Part shown: positions 34,101-43,267 of the stretch, one piece after another
Numbering within the stretch: the stretch's first letter is position 1
Layout: each line of letters starts with the position of its first letter
Assembly (NCBI GenBank): GCA_035610835.1
Contig: CM069455.1
Span: forward strand, 20,535,874-20,599,873
Direction: 5' to 3'
DNA: 64,000 nucleotides
From: Ophiura sarsii
Lineage: Eukaryota; Echinodermata; Ophiuroidea; Amphilepidida; Ophiuridae
The notes under the pieces: model-generated
Seen by the model: the letters and a program-made list of their open reading frames with translations, nothing else
The model's database searches: none
Told to the model about the DNA's origin: nothing
Position numbers and translations under genes: made by a program

Positions 34101-37100
34101 TATATAAGAATATGATACAAACTAGTGACATTAAATTGCAGCAAAAAGTTGACTAAATGCTAATTCGCTAAATTAAGTCGCCGTGAAATTAAGTTGTTTT
34201 ACAGTATTTAGAATTGAGATCGGAAAAGTTGAAAAAAAACTGGTCATGTGGACCAGGTTTTCTGTGCAAGAATAGGTTCACAGATTATAATAAATAAAAG
34301 TTGAGTTTCTTTTCCTGGGTAAACTTGGCTACCGTTATGATATAAAATTGGCATAGCGATATATTTCACTGAGCTCGTCAAATCCACCAAATTTCAGATA
34401 TCTATCACCAAATGTCTACTTAATTATGTGACTGAAATTAACCAAATTTGATCTATTTGCATATTTCAAAATTTAGCTTGTCATACAAGTAATTCATTTT
34501 GACACCATTAAAACACACATAATGTAAAACCATTTATTTTGCGAGTGATTTCATTTTGCGAAATTAAATACCTGCGAAACTGACAAATTTGAATTGAAAG
34601 TAACAATAAAACTTCCAGATTCGCAAAATTAAGTGCCCGCCAAAATAGCAGTAACTTTAAATTCAGAAAATAAAGTATCCGCGAAATTATTGTATTTTAC
34701 AGTAAATGAAAAATTGACAATGTGCTGCCAAGAGAGAGAGAGAGAAATAATAGTTCAGGTCAGGTTAACCCCTATTAACCACTGCCTGCCTATTTAACAA
34801 TGTTTATGATTGGTCAATTTAAACATGTGACGCGATCAAGAGGAATGAGTCGGATGTCGGGGAATCCCAAATTGAGATATGGCCAATTCAAAATGGCGGC
34901 TTACATAAGTTTTGATGGAAATTCATGTATACAATTTGACATGACTTTGGAACAAAACGTCGTATCGACATGGGGTTTTCAGTTTCTGAAAGCTCTAGGT
35001 GTCTTCTTTAAAAACTGTATTAAAAACTCAATTTCGACCAGGGTCGACATCCGACTCATTCCTCTTGATCGCGTCACATATATGCATTTGAATAACCAGT
35101 CCAACAAATGATGTATCCATCTTTCCAAACCAATTTTTTTGGTATCCCATACAGAGTGCAAATAAGAAGGAGGGAGAGTTAGAAACTGCTGCAGAGTTTG
35201 TGTTTGGGCAGAATGTCAGTGAAAGAATCAAGGTATGTTAAACCTATTTGCTTCAAGGCAATTTGGAATTGAGACTAAAAATGTTTGGAAAAACAGGTTT
35301 AACAAACTTGTATAAATCACATATGTGACCAGTCACTTCAAAAAGGACATGTTGTCGGCAAAGACAGTTTTGAGATGAGGCCAATATTTTTGTTAAAATA
35401 TAAAGAAAATAATAGAAAAATATATGCTTCTTCAATTCATATCTTATGATTACAAAGTCGGATTACCTTCAGCATGGTATAATTTCAAAGCTCAAAATGT
35501 GCTCTTTCAAGTCATATACCAATACCGACCATTCACATCAAAAAGGACATGTTGTCGGCAAACACAGTTTTGAGATTAGGTCAATATTTTGTTTTGGTAA
35601 CATATAAAGAAAATAATAGAAAAATATATGCTTCTTCTATTCATATCTTATGATTACAAAGTCGGATTACCTTCAACATGGTATCATTTCAAAGCTCAAA
35701 ATGTGCTCTTTCAAGTCATATACCAATACCTCAGATTTGATTCTAGCCCCCAACATGTCCATTTTGATGTGACGGGTCACACATGGATGTAGATGGCTTC
35801 CTTAATCCCTCTCTTACAGTAGCGGCACCACAGAGGGGGGGGGGGGGGCACAACCCATTTTGCGTGCATGCATCATTTTGTCTAATTTCTCTCAAAATAA
35901 ACCATACATATTTATTGGCCTATAATTGTTATCCTGAACATTTTAGAGTGAAGAAACAGTAGAAGAATCTCCAGAGAAGCCGTCCCCGGGTAGCACGCCG
36001 TTCACCTCGGCAGCGGATGCATCCAAGACACTGGCAGAGAATGCAAACGCCTATGAGGAAGCCAAGGAAAACAGCAGACTCAAATTTGACGAAGTTCCAA
36101 AATTAACTGGCGAGGAAGAAGAAGAGAATGTGCTTCAGGTAAGGTTTCCATTGTGCCAGGGGAAGAGGTTCTTACTAGTAATAGTGTCAAGAACTCGATC
36201 ATACCAAACTTCAAGACTGCTGCTAAGTACAGTATAAATCATTCAAGCTGAACGATTTCCACAAACAATAAATATCAATTAACTTTGTCGTGGAAATTAA
36301 AAGAGGACACAACAACAATGAATGTGTAGTTTTGGACAGTGTGTAATCTATTGGGTGTACTTTATAAGCTCCTCCAAACTGTCAAATGCCTTTTGGAAGT
36401 CCTAGAAAGCCATGTTCCTTTTTACCTTGACAAATATAGTGGCGAGTAGGTGTAATGATGGTAACCCTACATGGCTTTTTTTGACTTCCGAAAGGCATTT
36501 GACACAGTGTGGAGGAGCTTAAAAAGTACATCCAATACACTGCAAATTATGAGCGTTTACTATTGGACAAACTAAAAGTAAACTCAAAAGTAAAAGCAAT
36601 TATAAACACAAAAGTAAACGTAAAAATAAACGCAAAACTAAATGTTTCTTGCATTTTGCACCGAATTGACCTCAAAGCATGCTCCAAGTGAGTGAATACC
36701 ACAGATGTTTCCACCATCTGTAATATAATGGTATTGATTAAAGGCTGGGTGGAAAACAGCTTAGTTGTTAGGCTCACCTCTCACACTCCTGTAGTACACA
36801 CTGTCCAAAACTACACATTCATAAGTGTTTCAAAATCAGCATCTTGATTGATGTAAGGTAAGCCTCAATATCATTCTATATGGTTTTGGTCAACCATGCA
36901 ATTTGCAATACCATGTGCTTTCCATGTTATTTCAATGTGATCAACATTTAATTGTTTGCTCATATTCTCTCTGCTTATAGACCCAGTGCAAGTTGTATAT
37001 ATTTGATGTGGAAAAGAGGACATGGCAGGAGAAGGGGCGTGGCTGTCTACGTTTAAATGACAAGCGGCAATTCTCATCAGAATCTGTTATCCAATCAAGA

Positions 37101-40100
37101 TTAGGTAAGAATGCCAATACATACAGTCAGAGTATGAGTTTAGTTAAATGCGTGTGAAACTACCACCATAGACACTTTCAGTGAGTCTATGACGGTCATG
37201 CTTGCAAATGCTAGACGACAAATAGCTAGAGTGTTGTCCTTTAACATCCTTCACTGTACATTCACTAGGACATATTAATAATTCATCCACATCGTATGCA
37301 CACATCATGGAATAATTGCATAGCATTATAAAAGCCTATCACACAATATTAAGAATGTTTGGAATGTCAAAAATATGTGTATTATCACAATCACAAAAAA
37401 TGGCCTCAATCCTGAGACTTGGTATGGGGAATGAATAATTTTGGACAGGCATAAAAACACAATTCTTGTTCAATTCTATTGTTATGCAAAAAATGTTGAG
37501 CCCCAATATTTTGATTTGTACTTGCAATCTAGTTGTCTTTAGTGTAAAGCGAAAGTTCCACCACTCCAGCTGGTATAGATATGATAATAAGGCAAACAAC
37601 TCATATTTTTCAAAGGCTATGAATAATTGTGGGCTTAACTATATGGTAAAATATTTTGAAATTAATGTTATAAAGGGAATTTTGCCATTGTAAATTCTAA
37701 AAAATATGACCAAGTGGAGCTTCAACAAGTTGGTAACTAAAATGTAGCGCATCAGTAAATCTAGTTGAGAAAGCCTTGTCTAAACCTTATTTATAATTAG
37801 CGTTTTCCTGCCGTTGATGGGGTAAATACTTGGAACACTGATAATCGCGTAACGCTTAAGCGAGGTGAAGAATGTTTGGTGATGAATGTTTGTTGTATCT
37901 GTTTTTAATTCCTCAGTGATGCGTACCCAAGGCAGTTTACGCTTGATACTGAACACAAAATTATGGAGTACTATGATCTTAGAGAAAGCTAGCAGTAAAA
38001 GCCTACGTATATCGGCACTAGATAGTGATACAAAGACGCCCCGGGTCTTCCTAATAACAGTGAGTACAATACTATACTATGCCATCCTTGCACAGAGAAA
38101 AGGATCTGACACAGTGTTCTTCACTTAGCAATAGTTAACAAATACAACAAGGTTTGAGGGAAAGTAGTGCAAACTACTGGTCCTGTGGTGTTGGATGACT
38201 GGTGACTACCTCCCTACGCGGAGCGGAGGGAGGTAACCAGTCATCCAACACCAAGGGCTAGTAGTTTGCATTAATTTCCCGAAAGAAACCATATTGTATT
38301 TGTTTTATTACACCTCGTACATATTTCATTTTCTAAACTAAATTAAAAATGGTAAAAAAGCTTACGTTGCTCCGGCGTAGTAGTAGGCCTATGCCTGCCT
38401 ACACCTACAGTACACACAGCGAGCCAAGAAGCGGGGGACTCAATTCCCCTGGCAGAAGAACAATATCATTTAAACCCATTTCCTAGTTCTTCACAATTAC
38501 CGCTGAAAACCTTTACAGATTTTGATGCTGCATAATTATCCAAAAGAAGCCTACAATCTGCATCTGTTTAGTTCTCGAAATTCTTCGGCAGATGTTTAGC
38601 GGACGACACCATGTTTGTTGTTGTCAAGCAACCTCGTACTTGGCATCACCGTTTAACATGTACGTAATATTCATAGGCTCTAGAGTTGATTCGGGTGACG
38701 GTGCTGATCAGCAGGAAGTAGTTCAAAACTCTCACATGTTTGGTAGTACAATAAACCAAACATTCGGTAGGTATTTTATTTATCCGACTTGGTTAAAAAT
38801 TAACCAATCAAAAAAGAGTGTACCCTTACAAATATGTACGAGGTGTAATAATCATAATTGTCAAATTCCATGTCTATTTTTTTTCTTCTTCTTTTTCATT
38901 AGAGAAATTTGAAGGGACAACATCTTTTATTGAAAGGTTTTATCGATACATTGATGGAAAAGGGCTTACTGCATTTAGTTTCTGTAGTTATCCTCCCTAT
39001 TCCTTACCACAAGAGATTTATGGAGAAATTTAATTATTTATTTATTAATAATTATTTTATGACAATTAGTTACATGGTGGCGATGCTGCATGATTATGTG
39101 TGTGGACTGGAGTGAACTTTCGTTAATCTTTCTACAGAGAAATGAATCAAACAATAAGATTTGCTTTTAGTCAGATGAACTATGCATTGTCTTTTCACCA
39201 CAGATTTATAAACAAGATCCCCAATGCGCCGCCATTTTGTTTTTCCATGGAGACTAAGTTGGGGTATGTCGGTATCATTTTGGAAAATGTGTGTAAGCAT
39301 CTGGAAAGCGTTGCTCTTTCCAGATGGGTCACGTATTTTAAAACGCCTGCCAACGCAGGCGGTTACGTTGTGTATTTTAAAACGCCTGCCAACACAGAGA
39401 GAGACAGTTCCAGTACAAGAACGCGACTGCTTTCGTTCTTTTTTGTGTAGTTCCGAAAAATACCGTCATACCTCCAATTTTCGCTCCATGATAGGAATTC
39501 AAATGATAGATTTTAATAGATTAACTACATTGGAACTCTGAATATGGGAATATGGTTCATTGATGGCGCTAGATAAATTTGGTTATAGCAATTGGTGATG
39601 ATAATTTTGATATCAGCTACATAGAGGGCGCTTCCATACATCTCTCTCAGTGCCCTTTAACAACACACAATGTTTTATAAAATCCCACTTATAGGCCACA
39701 CCAAAGGATGCTGAGCAGATATTCCGTGCTATAGAGCACCGGATACAGGAGTTGAAGCACGAAGAACAGATGCAAGCTGAAGCAAAAGAGGATGAGGAGC
39801 ACGAAAAACAGATGCAAGCTGAAGCAAAAGAGGATGAGAGGAAGGATGCAGCTGTTGCTAAGAGAGATGAGCAAGACAAAGATGATAGTGCCACGGTGGC
39901 AGCGGACCAATGTACAGCAGAGGTTTCATCATCCTCTGCCAAGACGGAGGTTGAAGAAGGTGATGCAACGACAACATTGAAATCTACTGAGGGGACCAGC
40001 ACAGATCAAGGTAGGGGTTGACTTATTAGATTTACACACGGCCCCTGCGAGGGTGCTCAAAAGTGAAGATTGAAAAAAATACAGTTCCAAAAGTGTGCGC

Positions 40101-41019
40101 TGATGAACCTCATGAGTAAACATGAGCTTATTCACGCACAACCACGACACACTGCGTTGGTGGTTTCACACAGTGTTGTGCATTGCTGACACGATTTGGT
40201 GCGCTGATTTACCTCCAACGCTGCAGCGTGATGATTGTTAAACACGCTACAGTTTAAATTTGACCATTCAAGTTACTGGAAATGTAGTGACTTTCCACAA
40301 CACTTCCGTTCACTTTGTTGACGTGTTTGTTTCCCAGTCCCTCGATGTGGTCCGCCAGTTTAGAAGATGGTGTCCAAATAGAGGAACGCGGGGACCCGGT
40401 CTACAGTTAACTGTATAGTTTAATCAGTTCCAAATTGGCTAGAAATATACATTTTTGTCTCTCAGTGCTCAAAAGTAATTCAAGCGTGAAAGATTATGGC
40501 CACACGGTTCTGGCCGCGGGCACACGTCACACATACGATGCACAGTATACGCTTGCTGTCATCATGCGCCTCCATGTCATTCTGTATTCTTTTGCTGCTG
40601 TAAGGAGGCTTTGCCAATTTGGAGCTGATCAAACTATAGTTAGTCTTCACAGTATCCTGTATACTTAATTCATCGCCTTTCGAGCAGTGATATCAGGATG
40701 ACGTATGCCACCGCATAACATATTTGACCAAAGGTAGTCCTCACATATTTGTTTTGCCATTTTGTGGATTACGAGGGCTAATCGCCCCGTAGCTTCCCAT
40801 GTAATTTGAGCCCTGGCACATAATGGGTGTAGTAATTAGGTGCGCTCACCGACATACACTCTGAACTGCTCAAAGAGGTATGTAAACAAGTATCATCAAC
40901 TGTCATCAACTGATATCTAGGAATTATTTATTGAATCTCTTCATTCTAATCATTTTTCTTCAGATTCACAAGAAGCAAGTAAGGACACTGACGACACAGC
41001 AGAAAAGGAGACAACGTAA
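19134..41019 (+). CDS. RANBP3: RANBP3, Ran-binding protein 3 (16 coding exons, complete)
   Basis: Joining 19134-19161, 19274-19321, 21954-22024, 24246-24288, 25650-25736, 28222-28323, 29602-29715, 30824-30904, 32012-32369, 33741-33960, 35155-35232, 35947-36138, 36981-37104, 37917-38059, 39695-40010 and 40964-41019 gives 2061 nt (686 codons plus stop) with every junction GT-AG and in phase. FVFG motifs sit near residues 36, 373 and 399. A Ran-binding domain spans about 456-584 (QCKLYIFD, GRGCLRLND, VMRTQGSLRLILNTKLW, FRAIEHRI), and the C-terminal tail is acidic. In the family it binds Ran-GTP and CRM1/XPO1 in the nucleus and aids nuclear export. The human protein is about 567 residues, so this one is longer, mainly between the first and second FG motifs. 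The ATG has a good context (ACAAAAATGG). Confidence 0.94.
19274..19321 (+). CDS. RANBP3: RANBP3 exon 2
   Basis: 48 nt between TCTTGTACAG and G/GTGAGT, phase 1-1; reads DGPAEATEMNASDQNG. It can be skipped without a frameshift. Confidence 0.8.
19626..20830. repeat. GACTTG-rich element between two related flanks (intron 2)
   Basis: Two blocks dense in GACTTG (about 19755-19900 and 20480-20620) lie between two copies of another sequence (TTGAACGAACACA to TGTGCTGC) at about 19630-19735 and 20702-20822. The simplest reading is a GACTTG-bearing element inserted into, or duplicated with, an older repeat. Confidence 0.55.
21850..21896 (+). mobile_element. One end of a mariner-type element (intron 2)
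   Basis: CATTCTGGGACACCCTGTATA is the right end typical of TACAGGGTGTCC elements. A related end is at about 54680-54725. The left end was not found. Confidence 0.45.
21954..22024 (+). CDS. RANBP3: RANBP3 exon 3 (first FVFG motif)
   Basis: 71 nt after CTCATTGCAG, ending AAA/GTAAGT. Encodes GGVIAPSTFVFGQNMESR, matching the N-terminal FG-like motif of RanBP3 family members. Phase 1 in, 0 out. Confidence 0.9.
22097..22455 (+). repeat. Single-unit copy of the minisatellite-bearing repeat, split by a hAT MITE (intron 3)
   Basis: 22097-22150 is one diverged 79-bp unit (CCTTGGTAGCAGTAGACC, CTCTAGTGTT). It continues as GCAAGCAATTAAA, is split by the element at 22190-22370, and resumes with AATTAAAGAAGGGGCCAGA and CAAACTTGGTGG. 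The same flank follows the big array at 27299 and recurs at 29401. Confidence 0.7.
22190..22370. mobile_element. hAT-type MITE, copy 1 (intron 3)
   Basis: GGGGTGTGAGAGTTCCTCTT at the start and TATCACACCCTG at the end. The flanks AATTAAAA and AATTAAAG look like an 8-bp duplication with one change. The interior matches 33516-33695 closely (TTGGCATTTTT, CCCAATTTTA, CTGTTTTCCTCTTTT). Confidence 0.8.
22728..23531 (+). mobile_element. hAT-type element, 804 bp, no transposase (intron 3)
   Basis: CAGGCCGCGA opens and TCGCAGCCTG closes it. Flanks GAAAACTC (22720-22727) and GATAACTC (23532-23539) differ at one base. Both subterminal regions carry repeated TTGCCCGATCGGGCA motifs, as expected of transposase-binding sites. 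An inverted, truncated relative is at 52770-53303. Confidence 0.82.
24246..24288 (+). CDS. RANBP3: RANBP3 exon 4
   Basis: 43 nt after TTTATTTTCAG, ending AAG/GTAACA; RPADEQLNPENAEE. Phase 0 in, 1 out. Confidence 0.88.
25650..25736 (+). CDS. RANBP3: RANBP3 exon 5 (acidic stretch)
   Basis: 87 nt, phase 1-1; begins DDTGTDEEEEGEFPK and ends QRPLIAP before GTAAGT. The 79-bp minisatellite starts just after its donor. Confidence 0.9.
25757..27245 (+). repeat. 79-bp minisatellite, about 19 copies (intron 5)
   Basis: The unit carries CTCAATAGCCAGAAACTGTG, CCTCTAAACCTTGGTAGCAG and AGACCAGGCTCTAGTG. I count 19 occurrences of the CCTTGGTAGC block between 25791 and 27222, mean spacing 79.5. Some units have an extra GTGTTA. 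Each unit border holds a hairpin, TCTAGTG-TTAG-CACTAGA (7-bp stem). Copies 14-15 and 17-18 share a variant (CCATGCC, TTCAAACTGTGGCC, CCTTGATAGC), which points to block duplication. Confidence 0.95.
28222..28323 (+). CDS. RANBP3: RANBP3 exon 6
   Basis: 102 nt, phase 1-1; serine-rich, ending FKLAPATFAKS. The FKL-P pattern resembles the region after the basic signal in vertebrate RanBP3. Confidence 0.88.
28780..28924. mobile_element. Truncated TCAGTTCCAAATTGGCGA-family MITE (intron 6)
   Basis: Only the right end is present (CGCGCAGAGATTAAATATGA, then GCCAATTTGGAACTGATTAA); the left end is not identifiable. Confidence 0.6.
28926..29392. mobile_element. TIR element with GGCTGTATTCT ends (intron 6)
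   Basis: GGGGCTGTATTCTCGTAC at the left matches the complement of the right end (TATAAGAATACGAGCC). GTTTAAC-type motifs recur inside. The ends recall those of the Harbinger-type element at 54980, but no transposase is present. Confidence 0.55.
29602..29715 (+). CDS. RANBP3: RANBP3 exon 7
   Basis: 114 nt, phase 1-1; DDNLSDVTTSPPSN, then ATPQEWQPTFAP. Acceptor TTTATTTACAG, donor CGG/GTAAGA. Confidence 0.88.
30290..30630. repeat. Dispersed repeat shared in inverted form with 42440-42760 (intron 7)
   Basis: GGCTTCTCCATTACTTGCGA and neighbouring blocks (CCCTGCACCCT, GATGAGTT in reverse) recur in the opposite orientation at about 42660-42740. Further matches run through the CATTCGGTATTC-type region. 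Confidence 0.6.
30824..30904 (+). CDS. RANBP3: RANBP3 exon 8
   Basis: 81 nt, phase 1-1; AAAKSSSTPFKLKESS, then ATEHVNGK. Donor AAG/GTATGT. Confidence 0.86.
31690..31970. mobile_element. CCTGTTCTA-family member (intron 8)
   Basis: AATCCTGTTCTACAGGCAAA at the left and GGGCCCATAGAACAGGGTGT at the right; the interior is A/T homopolymer-rich. Confidence 0.6.
32012..32369 (+). CDS. RANBP3: RANBP3 exon 9 (longest exon of the linker)
   Basis: 358 nt, phase 1 in and 2 out. It starts GHSKKEPKGRAF (basic). It carries two related segments, NNYFIKLNPGDS and ENYFLQFAAGSGS, the second matching the NYFLQ segment of vertebrate RanBP3. GFGVFGKF adds FG-like spacing. Donor GAG/GTGGGT. Confidence 0.88.
32929..33330. 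mobile_element. Uninterrupted fold-back relative of the 12347 element (intron 9)
   Basis: TAAAGGAGGTGTGCCGCAAG starts it, and a long inverted arm follows (AATTTTTAAAATTTGCGGCG, then GATCGAAAGTCC, mirrored by GCTTTCGATCGCTGCAAATT). The right end stops at GCACAATGTTGCT, a few bases short. Confidence 0.75.
33516..33695. mobile_element. hAT-type MITE, copy 2, just before RANBP3 exon 10
   Basis: CAGGGGTGTGATAG starts it and CTCTCACACCCC ends it. The exact 8-bp duplication TGTACTCA lies at 33508-33515 and 33696-33703. It ends 45 bases before exon 10, so it has probably replaced or moved the branch-point region. Confidence 0.88.
33741..33960 (+). CDS. RANBP3: RANBP3 exon 10 (second FVFG motif)
   Basis: 220 nt, phase 2 in and 0 out. 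A Ser/Thr/Gly/Pro-rich spacer (two GGPAGGSTARP-like pieces) ends SFVFGQHMNERVT. Its acceptor lies 43 bases after a hAT-type MITE. Confidence 0.9.
34018..34206. mobile_element. CTGTAAAAC-type MITE, left end lost (intron 10)
   Basis: Interior and right end (AAATTAAGTTGTTTTACAGTA) match 16401-16596; the left TIR is missing. Confidence 0.7.
34522..34703. mobile_element. CTGTAAAAC-type MITE (intron 10)
   Basis: Ends ATGTAAAACCATTTATTTTG and AATTATTGTATTTTACAGTA with GCGAAATTAA blocks inside. Confidence 0.65.
34824..35081. mobile_element. GTGACGCGATCAAGAGG MITE, copy 1 (intron 10)
   Basis: A terminal inverted repeat of about 35 bp (ATGTGACGCGATCAAGAGGA, then ATGAGTCGGATGTCG) is mirrored at the right. 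The copy at 45287-45542 differs at only a handful of positions, so both moved recently. Confidence 0.9.
35155..35232 (+). CDS. RANBP3: RANBP3 exon 11 (third FVFG motif)
   Basis: 78 nt, phase 0-0; ANKKEGELETAAEFVFGQNV, then SERIK. This is the FVFGQNxSER element typical of the family just before the Ran-binding domain. Confidence 0.93.
35321..35784. mobile_element. TIR element with an internal 200-bp tandem duplication (intron 11)
   Basis: The left end (ATATGTGACCAGTCACTTCA, then AAAAGGACATGTTG) is mirrored by CAACATGTCCATTTTGATGT, then GACGGGTCACACAT. Inside, a 200-bp unit is repeated twice (AAAAGGACAT at 35341 and 35541) with few differences. Confidence 0.85.
35947..36138 (+). CDS. RANBP3: RANBP3 exon 12
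   Basis: 192 nt, phase 0-0. A proline/serine-rich start (ESPEKPSPGSTPF) leads into the beginning of the Ran-binding domain (KFDEVPKLTGEEEEENVLQ). Confidence 0.93.
36320..36820. mobile_element. Fold-back element carrying an RT motif, later split (intron 12)
   Basis: Outer arms GAATGTGTAGTTTTGGACAG (36320-) and CTGTCCAAAACTACACATTC (-36820) pair. Inner arms at about 36358-36414 and 36470-36529 pair as well. The right inner arm reads FDFRKAFDTVWR on + (36480-36515), the motif-A region of a LINE-type RT. 36543-36794 has no mirror and looks inserted. Confidence 0.65.
36981..37104 (+). CDS. RANBP3: RANBP3 exon 13 (Ran-binding domain)
   Basis: 124 nt, phase 0 in and 1 out; TQCKLYIFDVEKRTWQEKGR, then GCLRLNDK. 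Core strands of the Ran-binding domain, including the WxExGxGxLRL motif. Confidence 0.95.
37917..38059 (+). CDS. RANBP3: RANBP3 exon 14 (Ran-binding domain)
   Basis: 143 nt, phase 1 in and 0 out; VMRTQGSLRLILNTKLW, then KSLRISALDSDTKTPRVFLI. Strongly conserved centre of the domain. Confidence 0.95.
38130..38303. mobile_element. GC-rich palindrome (intron 14)
   Basis: CAAACTACTGGTCCTGTGGT, then GTTGGATGACTGG, ACTACCTCCCT, is mirrored after an 11-base centre (ACGCGGAGCGG) by AGGGAGGTAACCAGTCATCC, then AACACC. Arms are about 75-85 bp. An outer inverted pair, TTACACCTCGTACATATTT (38307-) and AAATATGTACGAGGTGTAA (-38848), surrounds later sequence. Confidence 0.7.
39336..39391 (+). repeat. Direct repeat GTATTTTAAAACGCCTGCCA (2 copies, intron 14)
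   Basis: The 22-base block occurs twice about 34 bases apart, with CAGGCG between. Confidence 0.75.
39695..40010 (+). CDS. RANBP3: RANBP3 exon 15 (end of domain, charged tail)
   Basis: 316 nt, phase 0 in and 1 out. ATPKDAEQIFRAIEHRIQEL closes the domain. Then two 14-residue copies (HEEQMQAEAKEDEE and HEKQMQAEAKEDER) and an acidic, coiled-coil-like tail follow. Confidence 0.93.
40414..40640. mobile_element. TCAGTTCCAAATTGGCGA-family MITE (intron 15)
   Basis: TATAGTTTAATCAGTTCCAA at the left, CCAATTTGGAGCTGATCAAA at the right, about 227 bp; same orientation class as 57646-57876. Confidence 0.8.
40964..41019 (+). CDS. RANBP3: RANBP3 exon 16 (C-terminus, stop)
   Basis: 56 nt after TTTTTCTTCAG; DSQEASKDTDDTAEKETT, then TAA at 41017-41019. 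Phase 1 in. Confidence 0.88.
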
Positions 41020-41865
41020 GACTGAGCGCCTTCACCTGGCATACCAGCCATTGATCCCCACCTGTTTGTTGGGACCAACCAACCAGCCAATCAGATTGGT
41101 ACTTCTGTAGTGCCATGCAATATTAGCTGATATTAGCTGGGTGTTGTTGCCAAACTGGTGATATATCGCCCAATTCTCGGTATTCGTAATACAATGTACT
41201 GCCAGCGGTTGCTTGGGAGAGGCAAAAAAAGGCAGTGCTTCATGGTAAAAAGTTGACATAAAAAGCCTGTGTAACACAAATACAACACAGAAAAACATGT
41301 TGTGTGTTTTAATGTCAATGTATTGGTTACATTGGTTATACCAATTTACAATTATAATAGATTCATTTTCTTTGTATTACTCATACGGGATCATTTGTGA
41401 AGCTGTGTTCAACATCTTTATTATCACACTTACAATGGTAGCTAGAGCAGTGATGTCGACCCTAGCGGTCACAAACTGAACTGTGGCAAGAACAACCGTT
41501 GGTGGCGCATCGTATTGCGAATACCGAGAATTGTATTGTTTCAATACCAAAAAGTACTCTAGAATAGCAGATAGGGCTACATCTCACTTCACTTCACTTT
41601 GTCTTACTGAAACCAACTTGTTAAAGGCATACTACCACTCTGGGTTTCTAGCCACAACTTGTTAAAGGCATGCTACCACTCTGGGTTTCTAGCCACATCC
41701 AGTTCTCTTGGGAATTTGACACGGTTACAATGTCTTCATGTTATCTCTGTACAGTCTGTCATTAAGTGAACAGGTGTATGACCAGTTCATCTGTGGTGAA
41801 CTATAAAAATGGTAGGCCAGCTTTAAAACAGTTTGTTTGGTTATTTTCATAACACTAAATCATTC
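41020..41865. other. RANBP3 3' flank (3' UTR probable)
   Basis: No canonical AATAAA within the first 800 bases; an AATACA variant near 41187 is the nearest candidate. A 41-bp direct tandem duplication (AACTTGTTAAAGGCATRCTA...) lies at 41615-41696. Confidence 0.5.
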
Positions 41866-42061
41866 TATAGTTCACAGTAGCAAATTAATTCAGAAGAATG
41901 TGGGTGCGTCAAGTGCATACATGGCGTGACATGGTGCATTGTGAATTGCGTGTGTGATGCTTGCACATGCCAAAATAGCATGCACATGATTGGATTACTT
42001 TTGCTAGCGGAGAGATCAAAACCGCACATTTCTCGCCAATTTGGAACTGATTAATATTATA
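41866..42061. mobile_element. TCAGTTCCAAATTGGCGA-family MITE
   Basis: CTATAGTTCACAGTAGCAAA (left end internally shortened) to CTCGCCAATTTGGAACTGAT; shares the TGCCAAAA, TTGGATTACTTTTGC order. Confidence 0.75.
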
Positions 42062-42768
42062 GACGCCATCATTCATAAATAAACAAGACCAGGTTTTCTT
42101 TTTGAAGACTGAAAAATGTAATTCGGAAAGTGTTAGAAGCTTGCTCAGTTCATTAATATTCATGATCTTCAATTCATTCACGATCGTGCGGCGATACTTC
42201 GGCAATAGTCTTGCACACTGCAAAGTCTTGCACACTGTGCCAATGATTTACTTTATACAGCACTCACTGGGTCATTATGGGATACTGTACTATGCTGGTT
42301 CTCTGCATCAATGGGCTCCACACAACTCATCTATAGATGCAGGTATATGCAAGTCATGTCATCACCTTTATTTGCTGGCATTAAATTCATGCATATGCAT
42401 GCAGTGACATAAAATAATCAACAAATAAATTCGATGAATGCCAGCCTCACCTTCTGAACAATAGCAAATTCGCTGATTGGCACAAATACACTGTCTCACT
42501 GTCTGTGTCCAAGACAGCGTCAGACTTCACATGCTTAGCGTAGCGTGTTGCTCCATAGCCATGACAGGGTGACAATGCATTCGGTATTCAATGCTTCACC
42601 CGAACTACAACTTACTGCGATCGTTGTATACCATGTCACTATTATAAAACAACGATTTCTGTGTAGAGTTGATTCTCGCAAGTAATGGAGAAGCCTATAC
42701 CTGCACCTATTGATGAGTTGGCGCGGGAATCAAGGGTGCAGGGTAGCAGCATAATACTGCACTAGGGA

Positions 42769-42955
42769 CAGGGCTGGAACTTCAGATTTTTTTTCAACCA
42801 GCCAGTCAGGCAGGTAACTCACAAAAATACCTCCCTTACACTGTGAGTTTGAAAAACTTTACCCGCCAGTTGGGCAGGTACTTTTTCATCTTCAACTGTC
42901 CGACGGAAAAGTTACCCGCTATAGGGCAGGTGGGCGGGTGCTATTTCCAGGCCTG
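42769..42955. mobile_element. hAT-type MITE with perfect 8-bp duplication
   Basis: CAGGGCTGGAAC opens and TTTCCAGGCCTG closes it; ACTAGGGA occurs at 42761-42768 and again at 42956-42963. The interior holds several GGGCAGGTR blocks in both orientations. Confidence 0.88.
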
Positions 42956-43267
42956 ACTAGGGATCACATGTAGCATACACATGATATACAGCATATGGAG
43001 CTGTGGGATAATTCCTTATTTTATGATGTTGTTGGTTACACTGGTGTGTATCCGGTGTGTTCATTGGATTCCAGTGCTTGTGTGGTCTTAAAATTAGATT
43101 TGGTCAGATAGGATATTTCTTTGCTTAATAACTGAATTTGACACTTATTTACAGATAATTCTCTAGTAAGACAAGGCTAGTTTTATTTTCCTGGTCTTAA
43201 ACCTGATGGGCAATGATTTGAGTTTGGTGTCAATATGCCATAGTTTTTTATATTGAGCTGAAGCGAC

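Noticed and set aside
34800..35111. Open frame on + repeated at 45231-45530
   Set aside because: Both are the same MITE translated. The ends are inverted repeats and no protein motif is seen.
38681..38765. Possible extra RANBP3 exon in intron 14
   Set aside because: It looks serine/glycine-rich in one frame, but the phase required by the neighbours (0) meets a stop.
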